From positions 1 to 32,416 of the forward strand of contig CASDZP010000019.1 of NCBI GenBank assembly GCA_949285535.1: a stretch of DNA of 32,416 bases, in the 5' to 3' direction. The notes below the pieces were generated by a model. That model searched no databases and was not told the origin of the DNA. It worked only from the letters and a program-made list of their open reading frames with translations. Position numbers and translations under genes: made by a program. The stretch is from an uncultured Alistipes sp. (GTDB lineage Bacteria; Bacteroidota; Bacteroidia; Bacteroidales; Rikenellaceae). Shown here in pieces: positions 15,767 through 24,245 of this stretch (the first letter of the stretch is position 1; each line of letters opens with the position of its first letter).

Positions 15767-15825
15767 ACAAAGACAATAAAAAACGGCTCAAAACATGGTT
15801 TTGAGCCGTTTTTTATTGTCTTTGT
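15767..15825 (-). terminator. spt terminator, 28-bp perfect palindrome
   Basis: The arms at 15767-15794 and 15798-15825 pair without mismatch around loop ATG. The GC-rich core CGGCTCAAAAC is flanked by A6/T6 tracts and a further symmetrical ACAAAGACAAT, longer than termination requires. It starts 5 bp after the stop codon of the minus-strand gene. Confidence 0.88.
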
Positions 15826-15830
15826 CAGGT

Positions 15831-17090
15831 CTATTTGTCTGACATATCGGGAACGGGTTTGCAATATGCTCCACTATCGAGTTTAGAGCGGCAGCTTACA
15901 AAGCTGTCGATGGTGTATTTGACATCATCGAGAGTGTGAAGAGCCGTCGGAATGATACGGAGGATGATTTCGCCCTTCGGGATAACGGGATAAGTCACGA
16001 CAGAGCAGAAGAGTGCGTGATTTTCACGAAGGTCAACAACAAGGTTGGTAGCCTCTTCCACGCCGCCTTTCATATAGACGGGAGTAACGGGAGACTGTGT
16101 TACACCTATATTGAAACCGTTGTCACGGAAACCTTTCTGAAGAGCTCTTGTCACTTCCCAGAGTTTTTCCTTGAACTCGGGGTGTTTGCGAATCATGTCA
16201 AGACGTTTGAGGGCGCCTTTAACCATGGGCATGGGAAGAGATTTCGCGTACATCTGAGAACGCATGTTGTAGCGGAGGTAGTCAACAATCTCTTTGTCAG
16301 ACGCAACGAATGCACCGATACCTGCCATTGATTTTGCGAAGGTAGAGAAGTGTACGTCGATGCCGTCCTCAACACCGAAGTGTTCTGGAGTGCCGGCTCC
16401 GCGTTTACCCATTGTACCGAAACCGTGAGCGTCGTCAACAAGGATACGGAAATCGAAATCCTTTTTCATGGCAACAATCTCGTCAAGTTTACCGAGGTCA
16501 CCTTTCATACCGAACACACCTTCGGTTATCACGAGTACACCGCCGCCGTTCTCTTTGGCAAGACGGGTCGCACGTTCAATCTGTTTACGGCAGTTCTCCA
16601 TGTTGTTGTGAGGGAACACGAAACGTTTGCCGCCTTTGGCCTTGTGCAGAAGCAGACCGTCGATGATGCAGGCGTGAGCCTCAGAGTCATATACAATCAC
16701 GTCTTTCGCCGTAACGAGAGTGTCGATGATTGAGACCATACCCTGATAGCCGAAATTGAGCAGGAACGCATCCTGTTTGCCGACGAATTCCGCCAATTCG
16801 CGTTCAAGCTGTTCGTGAACGACAGTCTGACCGCTCATCATACGGGCACCCATGGGGTAAGCCATACCGTACTCTTTTGCGGCTTCGGCGTCAGCGGCCA
16901 TCACTTCGGGATTGGAAGCCAAGCCCAGATAGTTGTTAAGGCTCCATGTAAGCACTTCTTTGCCGCGGAACTTCATGCGGGGAGCAATCGGACCTTCCAG
17001 TTTCGGGAAAGAGAAATAACCGTGGCTCAATTTCTGATAACGGCCGATAGGACCACCGGCATCGTTTTTGATTCTTTCAAATATGTCCAC
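15831..17090 (-). CDS. spt: alpha-oxoamine synthase, probably serine palmitoyltransferase (or glycine C-acetyltransferase)
   Basis: This is a 419-residue PLP enzyme of the AONS/KBL/SPT group, which condenses an amino acid with an acyl-CoA and releases CO2. Conserved features are YMGARMMSG-like AYPMGARMMSG (about 79-87), H139 in DSEAHACIIDG (stacks on PLP), D220-A-H222 in ILVDDAHGFGTMGKRGAG, and the PLP lysine K253 in FSTFAKSMAGIGAF. It closely resembles the Bacteroides protein long annotated as 2-amino-3-ketobutyrate CoA ligase, which later work assigned to sphingolipid synthesis. I therefore favour serine palmitoyltransferase, the first step of membrane sphingolipid formation. No threonine dehydrogenase gene is adjacent, which also weakens the KBL reading. 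It stands alone between its own terminator and a -7 box. Confidence 0.82.
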   Translation of the reverse strand: MDIFERIKNDAGGPIGRYQKLSHGYFSFPKLEGPIAPRMKFRGKEVLTWSLNNYLGLASNPEVMAADAEAAKEYGMAYPMGARMMSGQTVVHEQLERELAEFVGKQDAFLLNFGYQGMVSIIDTLVTAKDVIVYDSEAHACIIDGLLLHKAKGGKRFVFPHNNMENCRKQIERATRLAKENGGGVLVITEGVFGMKGDLGKLDEIVAMKKDFDFRILVDDAHGFGTMGKRGAGTPEHFGVEDGIDVHFSTFAKSMAGIGAFVASDKEIVDYLRYNMRSQMYAKSLPMPMVKGALKRLDMIRKHPEFKEKLWEVTRALQKGFRDNGFNIGVTQSPVTPVYMKGGVEEATNLVVDLRENHALFCSVVTYPVIPKGEIILRIIPTALHTLDDVKYTIDSFVSCRSKLDSGAYCKPVPDMSDK

Positions 17091-17155
17091 TTCCTTAATA
17101 TTTATGTGGTTGAACTTCAGGTTTTTAACCTACCATAAAGGCAGATTTCGACTTT

Positions 17156-17163
17156 CAAAGATA
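17156..17163 (-). promoter_or_regulatory. -7 element of spt
   Basis: On the minus strand this is TATCTTTG, matching TAnnTTTG; the predicted leader is about 60 nt. I see no TTTG at the right distance upstream. Confidence 0.45.
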
Positions 17164-17248
17164 ACAAATAACGCACAATCTTATGATACGCATAAAGACC
17201 TATTTTCGTTTTACAGCCGTTTCAAGGCGTTTTTTGTAAAAAAATAAA

Positions 17249-17280
17249 GTTGCCCATCTCAAAAAAAATAACTATATTTG
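17249..17280 (+). promoter_or_regulatory. bamD promoter
   Basis: GTTG (17249-17252), a 20-nt spacer, then TATATTTG (17273-17280). The -7 box is a full match and the -33 box has one mismatch. The predicted start is near 17287, giving a leader of about 20 nt. Confidence 0.6.
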
Positions 17281-17306
17281 ACGCGGTTCATTAATTGGAT
17301 TCTCAG

Positions 17307-18503
17307 ATGAGATTAAAATATATATTACTGTCAATCATTACGTTAGTTGTATTGAGCAGTTGCTCCAGCTATGACAAACTCGTCAAGGGACGCGACTATC
17401 AGACTCAATACGATGAGGCGCTTCGATATTATTCGATAAACAAAGACAATAAAGCGATAGCCCTTTTCGACAACATCGAGACGATTTTCTCTGCGACAGA
17501 CAAGATAGACACCATCAAATTCTACAAGGCGAGAGCGAACTACCGCATGGGCGACTATTACACAGCCGTGAATCTGATGGACGAATTCAGAAAGAGCTAC
17601 TCGCGTAGTCCTTTCGCCGAAGAGGCGGAGTATCTTTACGCGATGTGCTACTATCAGCTGGCGCCGGGTCCCGAGCTCGACCAGAGCAATACGGCGTTGG
17701 CGATAAACGCATTCAACGAATATATAGAACGTTATCCGAGATCGGCAAGACGCGATGCCTGCCTGGAGATGATAGAAGAGCTTCAGGGCAGGATATACGC
17801 AAAGACATTCATTGTCGGACAGACCTATTACAATATCGGGTACTACAACTCGGCGATACATTCGTTCAAAAACATGCTGAAGGATTATCCTGAAATTCCG
17901 CAGCGTGAAGAGATACTCTATCTTTTGGTCAAGGCGAACTACCAGTATGCCAAGGCTTCGGTACAGAGCAAACAACGTGAACGTTATTACAACACAATAG
18001 ACGCCTATTATAATTTTGCGGCGGAATACCCCGAGAGCGAATATATGCCCGAGGTTGAGAGAATGTTCCGAAACGCCCAGCGTCTTGCCAAAGGTGAAGA
18101 GGTTGCCGATGACGTCGAAAAGGATTTCAACCTCTCCAAACGACAGGCATCGAAAGCAGAGAAGAAAGCTCTTCGCCTGACGGACAAGATAGGCGCGGTC
18201 AATGTTGCCATCGAAACACTCGACAACAAGGTTGACAAGAGCCTGAAGAAGATTGAAAAACAGCAGGCAATGGCAGACCAGAACGACGCAGTGGCAATGG
18301 CGTTCTTCGAAGCCAAGAAGACAAAAGCTCTCAATCGCACAAACGAGATAGAGCAGCAGTTGATTGAGCAGAGAACCAAGCTCGAAAACAAACTCCAGCG
18401 TCTCAAATCAAAAGCCGAGAAAGAGAGTCAGAAGAGAGACACAAAAGAGGAGAATAAGGACTCCAAAGAAAAAAAGGCTAAAGACAACAAGTCGGCAGAA
18501 TAG
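17307..18503 (+). CDS. bamD: outer-membrane assembly lipoprotein BamD with long C-terminal extension
   Basis: BamD is part of the BAM complex that folds beta-barrel proteins into the outer membrane. From the ATG at 17307 the protein has 398 residues with a lipoprotein signal ending VLSSC (Cys19); a TTG 12 bp earlier would spoil the signal. TPR-like helical repeats cover about 25-260 (YDEALRYYSINKDNKAIALF, YARANYRMGDYYTAV-type repeats, AINAFNEYIERYPRS, IGYYNSAIHSFKNMLKDYP). The remaining 130 residues are a Lys/Glu-rich coiled coil ending in a disordered charged tail, absent from typical 240-280-residue BamD. rpoZ and coaBC follow, the usual Bacteroidetes order. Confidence 0.9.
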   Translation: MRLKYILLSIITLVVLSSCSSYDKLVKGRDYQTQYDEALRYYSINKDNKAIALFDNIETIFSATDKIDTIKFYKARANYRMGDYYTAVNLMDEFRKSYSRSPFAEEAEYLYAMCYYQLAPGPELDQSNTALAINAFNEYIERYPRSARRDACLEMIEELQGRIYAKTFIVGQTYYNIGYYNSAIHSFKNMLKDYPEIPQREEILYLLVKANYQYAKASVQSKQRERYYNTIDAYYNFAAEYPESEYMPEVERMFRNAQRLAKGEEVADDVEKDFNLSKRQASKAEKKALRLTDKIGAVNVAIETLDNKVDKSLKKIEKQQAMADQNDAVAMAFFEAKKTKALNRTNEIEQQLIEQRTKLENKLQRLKSKAEKESQKRDTKEENKDSKEKKAKDNKSAE

Positions 18504-18625
18504 CAGATATAAACCCCAAAGCTCCAGTCAATACAGTATTATTGATAACGGAGAGATGCTTTTGAAAGAGAAACAAAACGAACAAAAAGAATATTGAGTC
18601 GAAAGACTCGCAAAAACGGTTAAAA

Positions 18626-18964
18626 ATGGATTTGAAAAAAGCGACGATTCCCTCTAACACTATCACACGTACGCTCAGTGATTTTGACAAACAGACCGGC
18701 AACATCTACGAGACGGTCAACGTCATCGCCGTGCGTGCAAATCAGATCAGCAGTGAAATCAAGCAGGAGCTATCGCGCAAGCTCACCGAATTTTCAAATG
18801 TGACCGACAACCTCGAAGAGACATTTGAGAATCGCGAGCAGATAGAAATCTCTCGTTATTACGAACGTCTGCCCAAACCCGTGCTCGTTGCGACCGAGGA
18901 GTATCTGGCAGGCGAACTCGTTTTCGAAGAGAGAACAAAAGAGGGTGCCGACAAGGAGGAGTAA
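18626..18964 (+). CDS. rpoZ: RNA polymerase omega subunit (Rpb6-like)
   Basis: This 112-residue protein is the Bacteroidetes form of the omega/Rpb6 subunit that helps assemble and stabilise RNA polymerase through beta'. The recognisable blocks are TGNIYETVNVIAVRANQISSE near residues 24-44, then LTEFSNVTDNLEETFENREQ and ISRYYERLPKPVLVATEEYL. This is the typical size for the phylum. It lies 122 bp after bamD with no terminator between, so co-transcription is likely. The C-terminal tail (KEGADKEE) is acidic and variable. Confidence 0.92.
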   Translation: MDLKKATIPSNTITRTLSDFDKQTGNIYETVNVIAVRANQISSEIKQELSRKLTEFSNVTDNLEETFENREQIEISRYYERLPKPVLVATEEYLAGELVFEERTKEGADKEE

Positions 18965-18989
18965 CCTCTTTTGTCAAGGTGAATTATTC

Positions 18990-19034
18990 GACAAACCGCA
19001 GGCGCTCATGGAAGATGTCTTCGGTTTGTCTTTG
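18990..19034 (+). terminator. possible terminator after rpoZ
   Basis: Stem GACAAACCG / CGGTTTGTC encloses a 23-nt loop and is followed by a short TTTG tail. It is weaker than the other terminators here and may allow read-through into coaBC. Confidence 0.45.
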
Positions 19035-19123
19035 TATATATATGGCATGTATCTCCCGCCCCGTCGATTTTTTCAACTTATGACGGTCGGTTCGGAGCGA
19101 AAAATCAAAAGGAGGAAACACGG

Positions 19124-20344
19124 ATGTTGAAAGGCAAACACATTATCGTCGGCGTCACCGGAGGCATAGCCGCCTACAAGACGGCGATACTTATACGTCG
19201 CCTTGTCGATAAAGGCGCCGAAGTCAGGGTTGTGGCTACCGAACACGCCAAACAGTTCATCACGCCGCTGACACTCGCTACATTGTCCAAAAATCCCGTC
19301 ATGGTGGAGTTTTTCAATCCCGAAAACGGACAATGGAACTCACATGTGGAGAGCGGAATGTGGGCGGATGCCTTTGTCATAGCTCCCGCCACAGCCAATA
19401 CGCTTGCAAAAATGGCGTGCGGCATTGCCGATAACCTCCTGCTTACCACATATCTGTCGGCAAAATGTCCCGTTTTCGTGGCTCCCGCCATGGACCTCGA
19501 CATGTACGCGCATCCCGCCACTCAACGTAACCTTAAAATCCTTGAGGAAGACGGTGTTCACATAATAGAGCCCGAAAGCGGCTTCCTGGCATCCGGGCTG
19601 AAAGGCAAAGGACGCATGGAAGAACCGGAGGTGATAGCGGAAAGAGTCTGTGACTACTTCGCCTCTCCGTTTGTCAGTGACGACCTTTTCGGTAAAAAGG
19701 TGCTGATAACGGCAGGCGGAACCGTCGAGCCGATAGACGCAGTGAGATTCATATCAAACTATTCGAGCGGCAAGATGGGTTACGCAATGGCTCGTCAGTA
19801 CAGCCGTCACGGTGCATTGGTAACCATAATCAGAGGCGCTGTCGATGAGCGTCTTCCGGGTTCGATAGAGGGTGTCAGAGAGATTGCCGCCACGAGTGCG
19901 GAGGATATGGGACACAAGGTCATGGAGGTAGCCGCCGACTGCGACATCGTAGTCATGGCAGCTGCTGTGGCGGATTATACTCCGTCGGTTGTCGGACGCG
20001 GCAAGATAAAGAAAAGCAGCGAAGAGCTTATTCTGAAACTGAAACAGACACGGGACATAGCCGCATCCCTCGGCAAGGTCAAGAAAGACGGACAGTTGCT
20101 GGTGGGTTTCGCACTCGAATCGGATAACGAGGAGGCAAATGCAATCAGCAAAATGGAACGCAAGAATCTCGACATGGTGGTGCTTAACTCTCTCAACGAC
20201 AAAGGAGCATGTTTCGCCTGCGACACCAACAAGATAACGATATTCTTCCGCGACGGCAGTTCCAAACATTTCGAGCTCAAAAGCAAGGAGCAGGTGGCGG
20301 CTGACATCGTTAAAGAGACGGTGGCGTTGCTTGCCAAGATGTAA
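19124..20344 (+). CDS. coaBC: bifunctional phosphopantothenoylcysteine decarboxylase / phosphopantothenate-cysteine ligase
   Basis: This 406-residue enzyme catalyses two consecutive steps of coenzyme A synthesis. The N-terminal flavoprotein half (CoaC) shows GVTGGIAAYKT, the catalytic-histidine region WNSHVESGMWAD (H74), APATANTLAKMACGIADN and PAMDLDMYAHPATQ. At LASGLKGKGRMEEP, Ser157 sits where the E. coli enzyme has its catalytic Cys; I believe this is common in Bacteroidetes. The C-terminal half (CoaB) begins at about 187 with KVLITAGGTVEPIDAVRFISNYSSGK (split here by description only) and has AAAVADYTP and the KIKK lysines. A sequence resembling a ribosome binding site (AAAAGGAGG, about 19109) precedes the ATG. 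Confidence 0.93.
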   Translation: MLKGKHIIVGVTGGIAAYKTAILIRRLVDKGAEVRVVATEHAKQFITPLTLATLSKNPVMVEFFNPENGQWNSHVESGMWADAFVIAPATANTLAKMACGIADNLLLTTYLSAKCPVFVAPAMDLDMYAHPATQRNLKILEEDGVHIIEPESGFLASGLKGKGRMEEPEVIAERVCDYFASPFVSDDLFGKKVLITAGGTVEPIDAVRFISNYSSGKMGYAMARQYSRHGALVTIIRGAVDERLPGSIEGVREIAATSAEDMGHKVMEVAADCDIVVMAAAVADYTPSVVGRGKIKKSSEELILKLKQTRDIAASLGKVKKDGQLLVGFALESDNEEANAISKMERKNLDMVVLNSLNDKGACFACDTNKITIFFRDGSSKHFELKSKEQVAADIVKETVALLAKM

Positions 20345-20399
20345 CTTGTGCCGAGCCGTAATATATTAACAGTAAATCAAACTACCATATAATATAATG

Positions 20400-20431
20400 A
20401 AGACCTTTTACGATTATGTAAAAGGTCTTTT
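20400..20431 (+). terminator. coaBC terminator
   Basis: A 12-bp perfect stem (AAGACCTTTTAC with its complement), a 6-nt loop and a TTTT tail lie about 55 bp after the coaBC stop and just before the next gene. Confidence 0.85.
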
Positions 20432-20446
20432 AAAAATAATTACCGA

Positions 20447-22321
<1,875 letters not shown>

Positions 22322-22336
22322 GCCGTTGACAAAAAT

Positions 22337-22369
22337 TACGCGCATGGAAACAGTATCTCCATGCGCGTA
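22337..22369 (+). terminator. uup terminator
   Basis: Stem TACGCGCATGGA with a 9-nt loop and perfect complement, followed by TTTC, 15 bp after the stop. Confidence 0.75.
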
Positions 22370-22380
22370 TTTCATAAATC

Positions 22381-22432
22381 GCCAATATTTATATAATTAA
22401 ATTGCCAATATTTTATATAATCGCCAATATTT
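22381..22432. repeat. three direct copies of GCCAATATTT
   Basis: The decamer GCCAATATTT occurs at 22381, 22404 and 22423, the first two followed by TATATAAT or close to it. The array lies between two convergent genes (uup and marR), so it is not in an obvious promoter. It could be a protein-binding cluster or a short degenerate tandem repeat. Confidence 0.6.
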
Positions 22433-22499
22433 AATCTCTCCGGGCAGGGTTACCCAATCCGATTTTGACGGTAACCGCCGGTTTTATTTGTCAGAACGG

Positions 22500-22853
22500 C
22501 TATTCTTCTATCAGCTCCGACAATTTTTCAGGAACCGTAACCGTAGAGCAGTCTATGGACTTTAGTTTCGCGCTTCCTTCATTGCTTATCGCGAAAAACA
22601 TTCTACGCTTATCAGTCTCTCCGATTGATCTCTCAATCATGCCTTTACGTTCAAGCGAAGAGAGTACTTTCGAAGCATTCGAATCGGTCAGTTCGAGCAA
22701 CTGTCCCAACTCACCCGCAGAAAGACGCCCTTTCTCGTTGAGCAGACATAATGTCATGGCTTCATTGAGAGACAGTCCGTGACTCTTTTCGAGGTTTCTC
22801 TCAAAAAGATTGACTGCACGCTGAAGCTCTCTTATCTTGCATAAACGATTCAT
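22500..22853 (-). CDS. MarR-family transcriptional regulator
   Basis: This is a short (117-residue) winged helix-turn-helix regulator. The DNA-binding core is LSLNEAMTLCLLNEKGRLSA (helices 1-2), GELGQLLELTDSNASKVLSSLERKGMI (recognition helix), and the wing ERSIGETDKRRMFFAIS, the D-x-R wing signature of MarR. The C-terminal dimer helix is shorter than in full MarR proteins. It is the last gene of the minus-strand redox cluster, 3 bp after the ferredoxin, which suggests it controls that cluster in response to an oxidant or small ligand. No cysteines occur in the DNA-binding core that would make it an OhrR-type peroxide sensor; the protein does have one Cys near each end (CKIRE and DCST). Confidence 0.85.
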   Translation of the reverse strand: MNRLCKIRELQRAVNLFERNLEKSHGLSLNEAMTLCLLNEKGRLSAGELGQLLELTDSNASKVLSSLERKGMIERSIGETDKRRMFFAISNEGSAKLKSIDCSTVTVPEKLSELIEE

Positions 22854-22856
22854 ATC

Positions 22857-23054
22857 TCAGTCATTTGTTCCAGTTTCGTAATCTATCGCCCCCATGCCGC
22901 AATGTTCCGCACACCAGCCGCATTCGATACATTTCTCTGCGTCTATCACGGGAAGCGAAAAGCCCTCCTGACTTATTGCCCCGACAGGACATCCCGAGAT
23001 AAGAGGACAACGGTGATTCTGCGGGCAAAGATTTTTATTTACTGTCATTGACAT
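22857..23054 (-). CDS. small ferredoxin-like 4Fe-4S protein
   Basis: This 65-residue protein has seven cysteines: C10, C16, C22 in CPQNHRCPLISGCPVGAI and C42, C45, C48, C52 in CIECGWCAEHCGMG. The second motif (CxxCxxC plus C22 of the first) can hold one [4Fe-4S] cluster. The first motif is CX5CX5CP, so with C52 it gives only three ligands for a second cluster, fitting a [3Fe-4S] cluster or none. It lies in a tight minus-strand run with marR downstream and a thioredoxin lipoprotein upstream, so a role in redox sensing or electron transfer is plausible. The CPQNHxCPxxxxCPVGA form recurs in Bacteroidetes proteins of unknown function. Confidence 0.8.
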   Translation of the reverse strand: MSMTVNKNLCPQNHRCPLISGCPVGAISQEGFSLPVIDAEKCIECGWCAEHCGMGAIDYETGTND

Positions 23055-23164
23055 GATTTTACGTTTTTACAGGTTGTTACGCTTAAAATAGATTTGTCAG
23101 CTCTGTGGCTCTGCTAACGCTCCGACGGCATAAGAATATCCGACGACACAGGAATAAAGGTAAA

Positions 23165-23182
23165 GGCGCGATGTATCGCGCC
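23165..23182 (-). terminator. hairpin after the thioredoxin gene
   Basis: Perfect GC-rich stem GGCGCGAT / ATCGCGCC lies just 6 bp after the thioredoxin stop codon, with TTTACCTTTATT downstream on the minus strand. It may attenuate transcription into the ferredoxin and marR genes. Confidence 0.6.
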
Positions 23183-23188
23183 CCCACT

Positions 23189-23707
23189 CTATTTACCGAG
23201 CAATATTGAGTCTATCGCTTTTTTGAAGTCGGCTTTACCCATGGCACCCTGCGCTATTCTCGGGTCACCCTCGAGAGGAATGAAAATGAGCGTTGGGATC
23301 GAGCGGATGCCGAACACTCCCGCCAATTCGGGTTCTTTCTCTGTATTGACCTTGTATATGACGATACTGTCGCCATACTCTGCCGCCAGCTCCTCAAGAA
23401 TCGGCGCCACCATTTTGCAGGGACCGCACCAAGAGGCGTAAAAATCGATCAGAGCTGGTTTGTCACCAAGGTATTTCCATTCGTTGGGATTATTCTGGTA
23501 ATCGACAACTTTTTTCAGAAATTCTTCTTTATTGAGTTCTATCGGTTTCATGGTATTGTTGTTTTTTTGCTGTTTGTCTTTTTTATCCGTTTCTGTTTTC
23601 TCCGTTACGGCCGTTTTTTCAGAATCACCGACGGCGGCGGTATTACCTGACATTCCGCAGGCCGTGAACGCTATCGCCGAAAGTAGCGGCAAAATAATTT
23701 TTCTCAT
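23189..23707 (-). CDS. lipoprotein thioredoxin (periplasmic, TrxP-like)
   Basis: This 172-residue protein has a lipoprotein signal ending AFTAC (Cys17), a charged low-complexity linker (about 20-52), then a thioredoxin domain with WCGPC at 92-96 (IDFYASWCGPCKMVAPIL) and the cis-proline loop SIPTLIF. It should act in the periplasm, reducing or oxidising disulfides at the inner or outer membrane surface. The internal Met at codon 52 (MKPIELNKEEF) could start a cytoplasmic form of about 120 residues; this is speculative. It starts 2 bp downstream of the DUF6132 stop codon, so the two are co-transcribed. Bacteroides TrxP proteins are redox active, but its partner is unknown. Confidence 0.88.
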   Translation of the reverse strand: MRKIILPLLSAIAFTACGMSGNTAAVGDSEKTAVTEKTETDKKDKQQKNNNTMKPIELNKEEFLKKVVDYQNNPNEWKYLGDKPALIDFYASWCGPCKMVAPILEELAAEYGDSIVIYKVNTEKEPELAGVFGIRSIPTLIFIPLEGDPRIAQGAMGKADFKKAIDSILLGK

Positions 23708-23709
23708 TA

Positions 23710-23919
23710 TTATATCTCCTTTTTATTCTTTTTCGGTGTAAATATGCCCGCGAGAAGATATCCCGTCACTGCACCCCATATCATGCTCATGTATGGTGAG
23801 GATGTTATCGGACAGCTGCCGCTGCTGCATCCCACATATACGTAATAGGCATACCCCGCGGCAGCGCCAAGCGCTATCCCCGCCACGGAAGGCAGATATC
23901 TTAACAGTCGTTTTTTCAT
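23710..23919 (-). CDS. DUF6132 small membrane protein
   Basis: This is a 69-residue protein with two hydrophobic helices: VAGIALGAAAGYAYYVYVG (about 11-29) and MIWGAVTGYLLAGIFT (about 46-61), joined by a loop with two cysteines (CSSGSCPITSSPY). I recognise it as the DUF6132 type, usually found beside thioredoxin or rhodanese-like genes. Function unknown; the loop cysteines suggest a partner thiol, perhaps the thioredoxin encoded 2 bp downstream. It is the promoter-proximal gene of the redox operon. Confidence 0.8.
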   Translation of the reverse strand: MKKRLLRYLPSVAGIALGAAAGYAYYVYVGCSSGSCPITSSPYMSMIWGAVTGYLLAGIFTPKKNKKEI

Positions 23920-24020
23920 GTCGCAATAGTGTTATTTTGTGTTAAAACGATTCCATCTATTTTATGAAAGAATCCATTATTTTTCATTGGAAAATTTTTC
24001 CGTTCACAAATAATAACGCA

Positions 24021-24052
24021 CAAATGTATAATTTATTTTCCATTAAAACAAA
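24021..24052 (-). promoter_or_regulatory. promoter of the redox operon
   Basis: On the minus strand this is TTTG (24052-24049), a 20-nt spacer, then TACATTTG (24028-24021), a full consensus match, predicting a start near 24014. Palindromic TTTCC-type sites flank and overlap it at 23981-23994, 24036-24049 and 24054-24067. Confidence 0.7.
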
Positions 24053-24129
24053 TTTCCATGGGAAAATATTTTACAATATATCTTAATCCCCTCATAATAC
24101 AAGCTGCAATACAATGAAAATGAATATAA

Positions 24130-24169
24130 AACAGTCCGCCCGACCATTTATCAAGCCGAACGGACTGTT
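24130..24169 (-). terminator. terminator of the TPR/AraC regulator
   Basis: Stem AACAGTCCG / CGGACTGTT with a 22-nt loop and, on the minus strand, TTTTATATT after it. It is 77 bp from the stop codon. Confidence 0.65.
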
Positions 24170-24245
24170 ATGTGAATTATTCGTTTATCAAAATAGTTTC
24201 ATCCTGCATTAACATGTCCTGCAAAATAAAATCAATCCTGAAACT

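Noticed and set aside
15416..15886. Plus-strand open frame through the 42-bp array
   Set aside because: It is open because the period is divisible by three; it starts inside the aspA terminator, runs through the spt terminator and ends inside spt. The minus frame is open too.
15831..17090. Definite assignment as threonine-degrading 2-amino-3-ketobutyrate CoA ligase
   Set aside because: The protein fits the Bacteroides serine palmitoyltransferase type and no threonine dehydrogenase is adjacent, but sequence alone does not exclude it.
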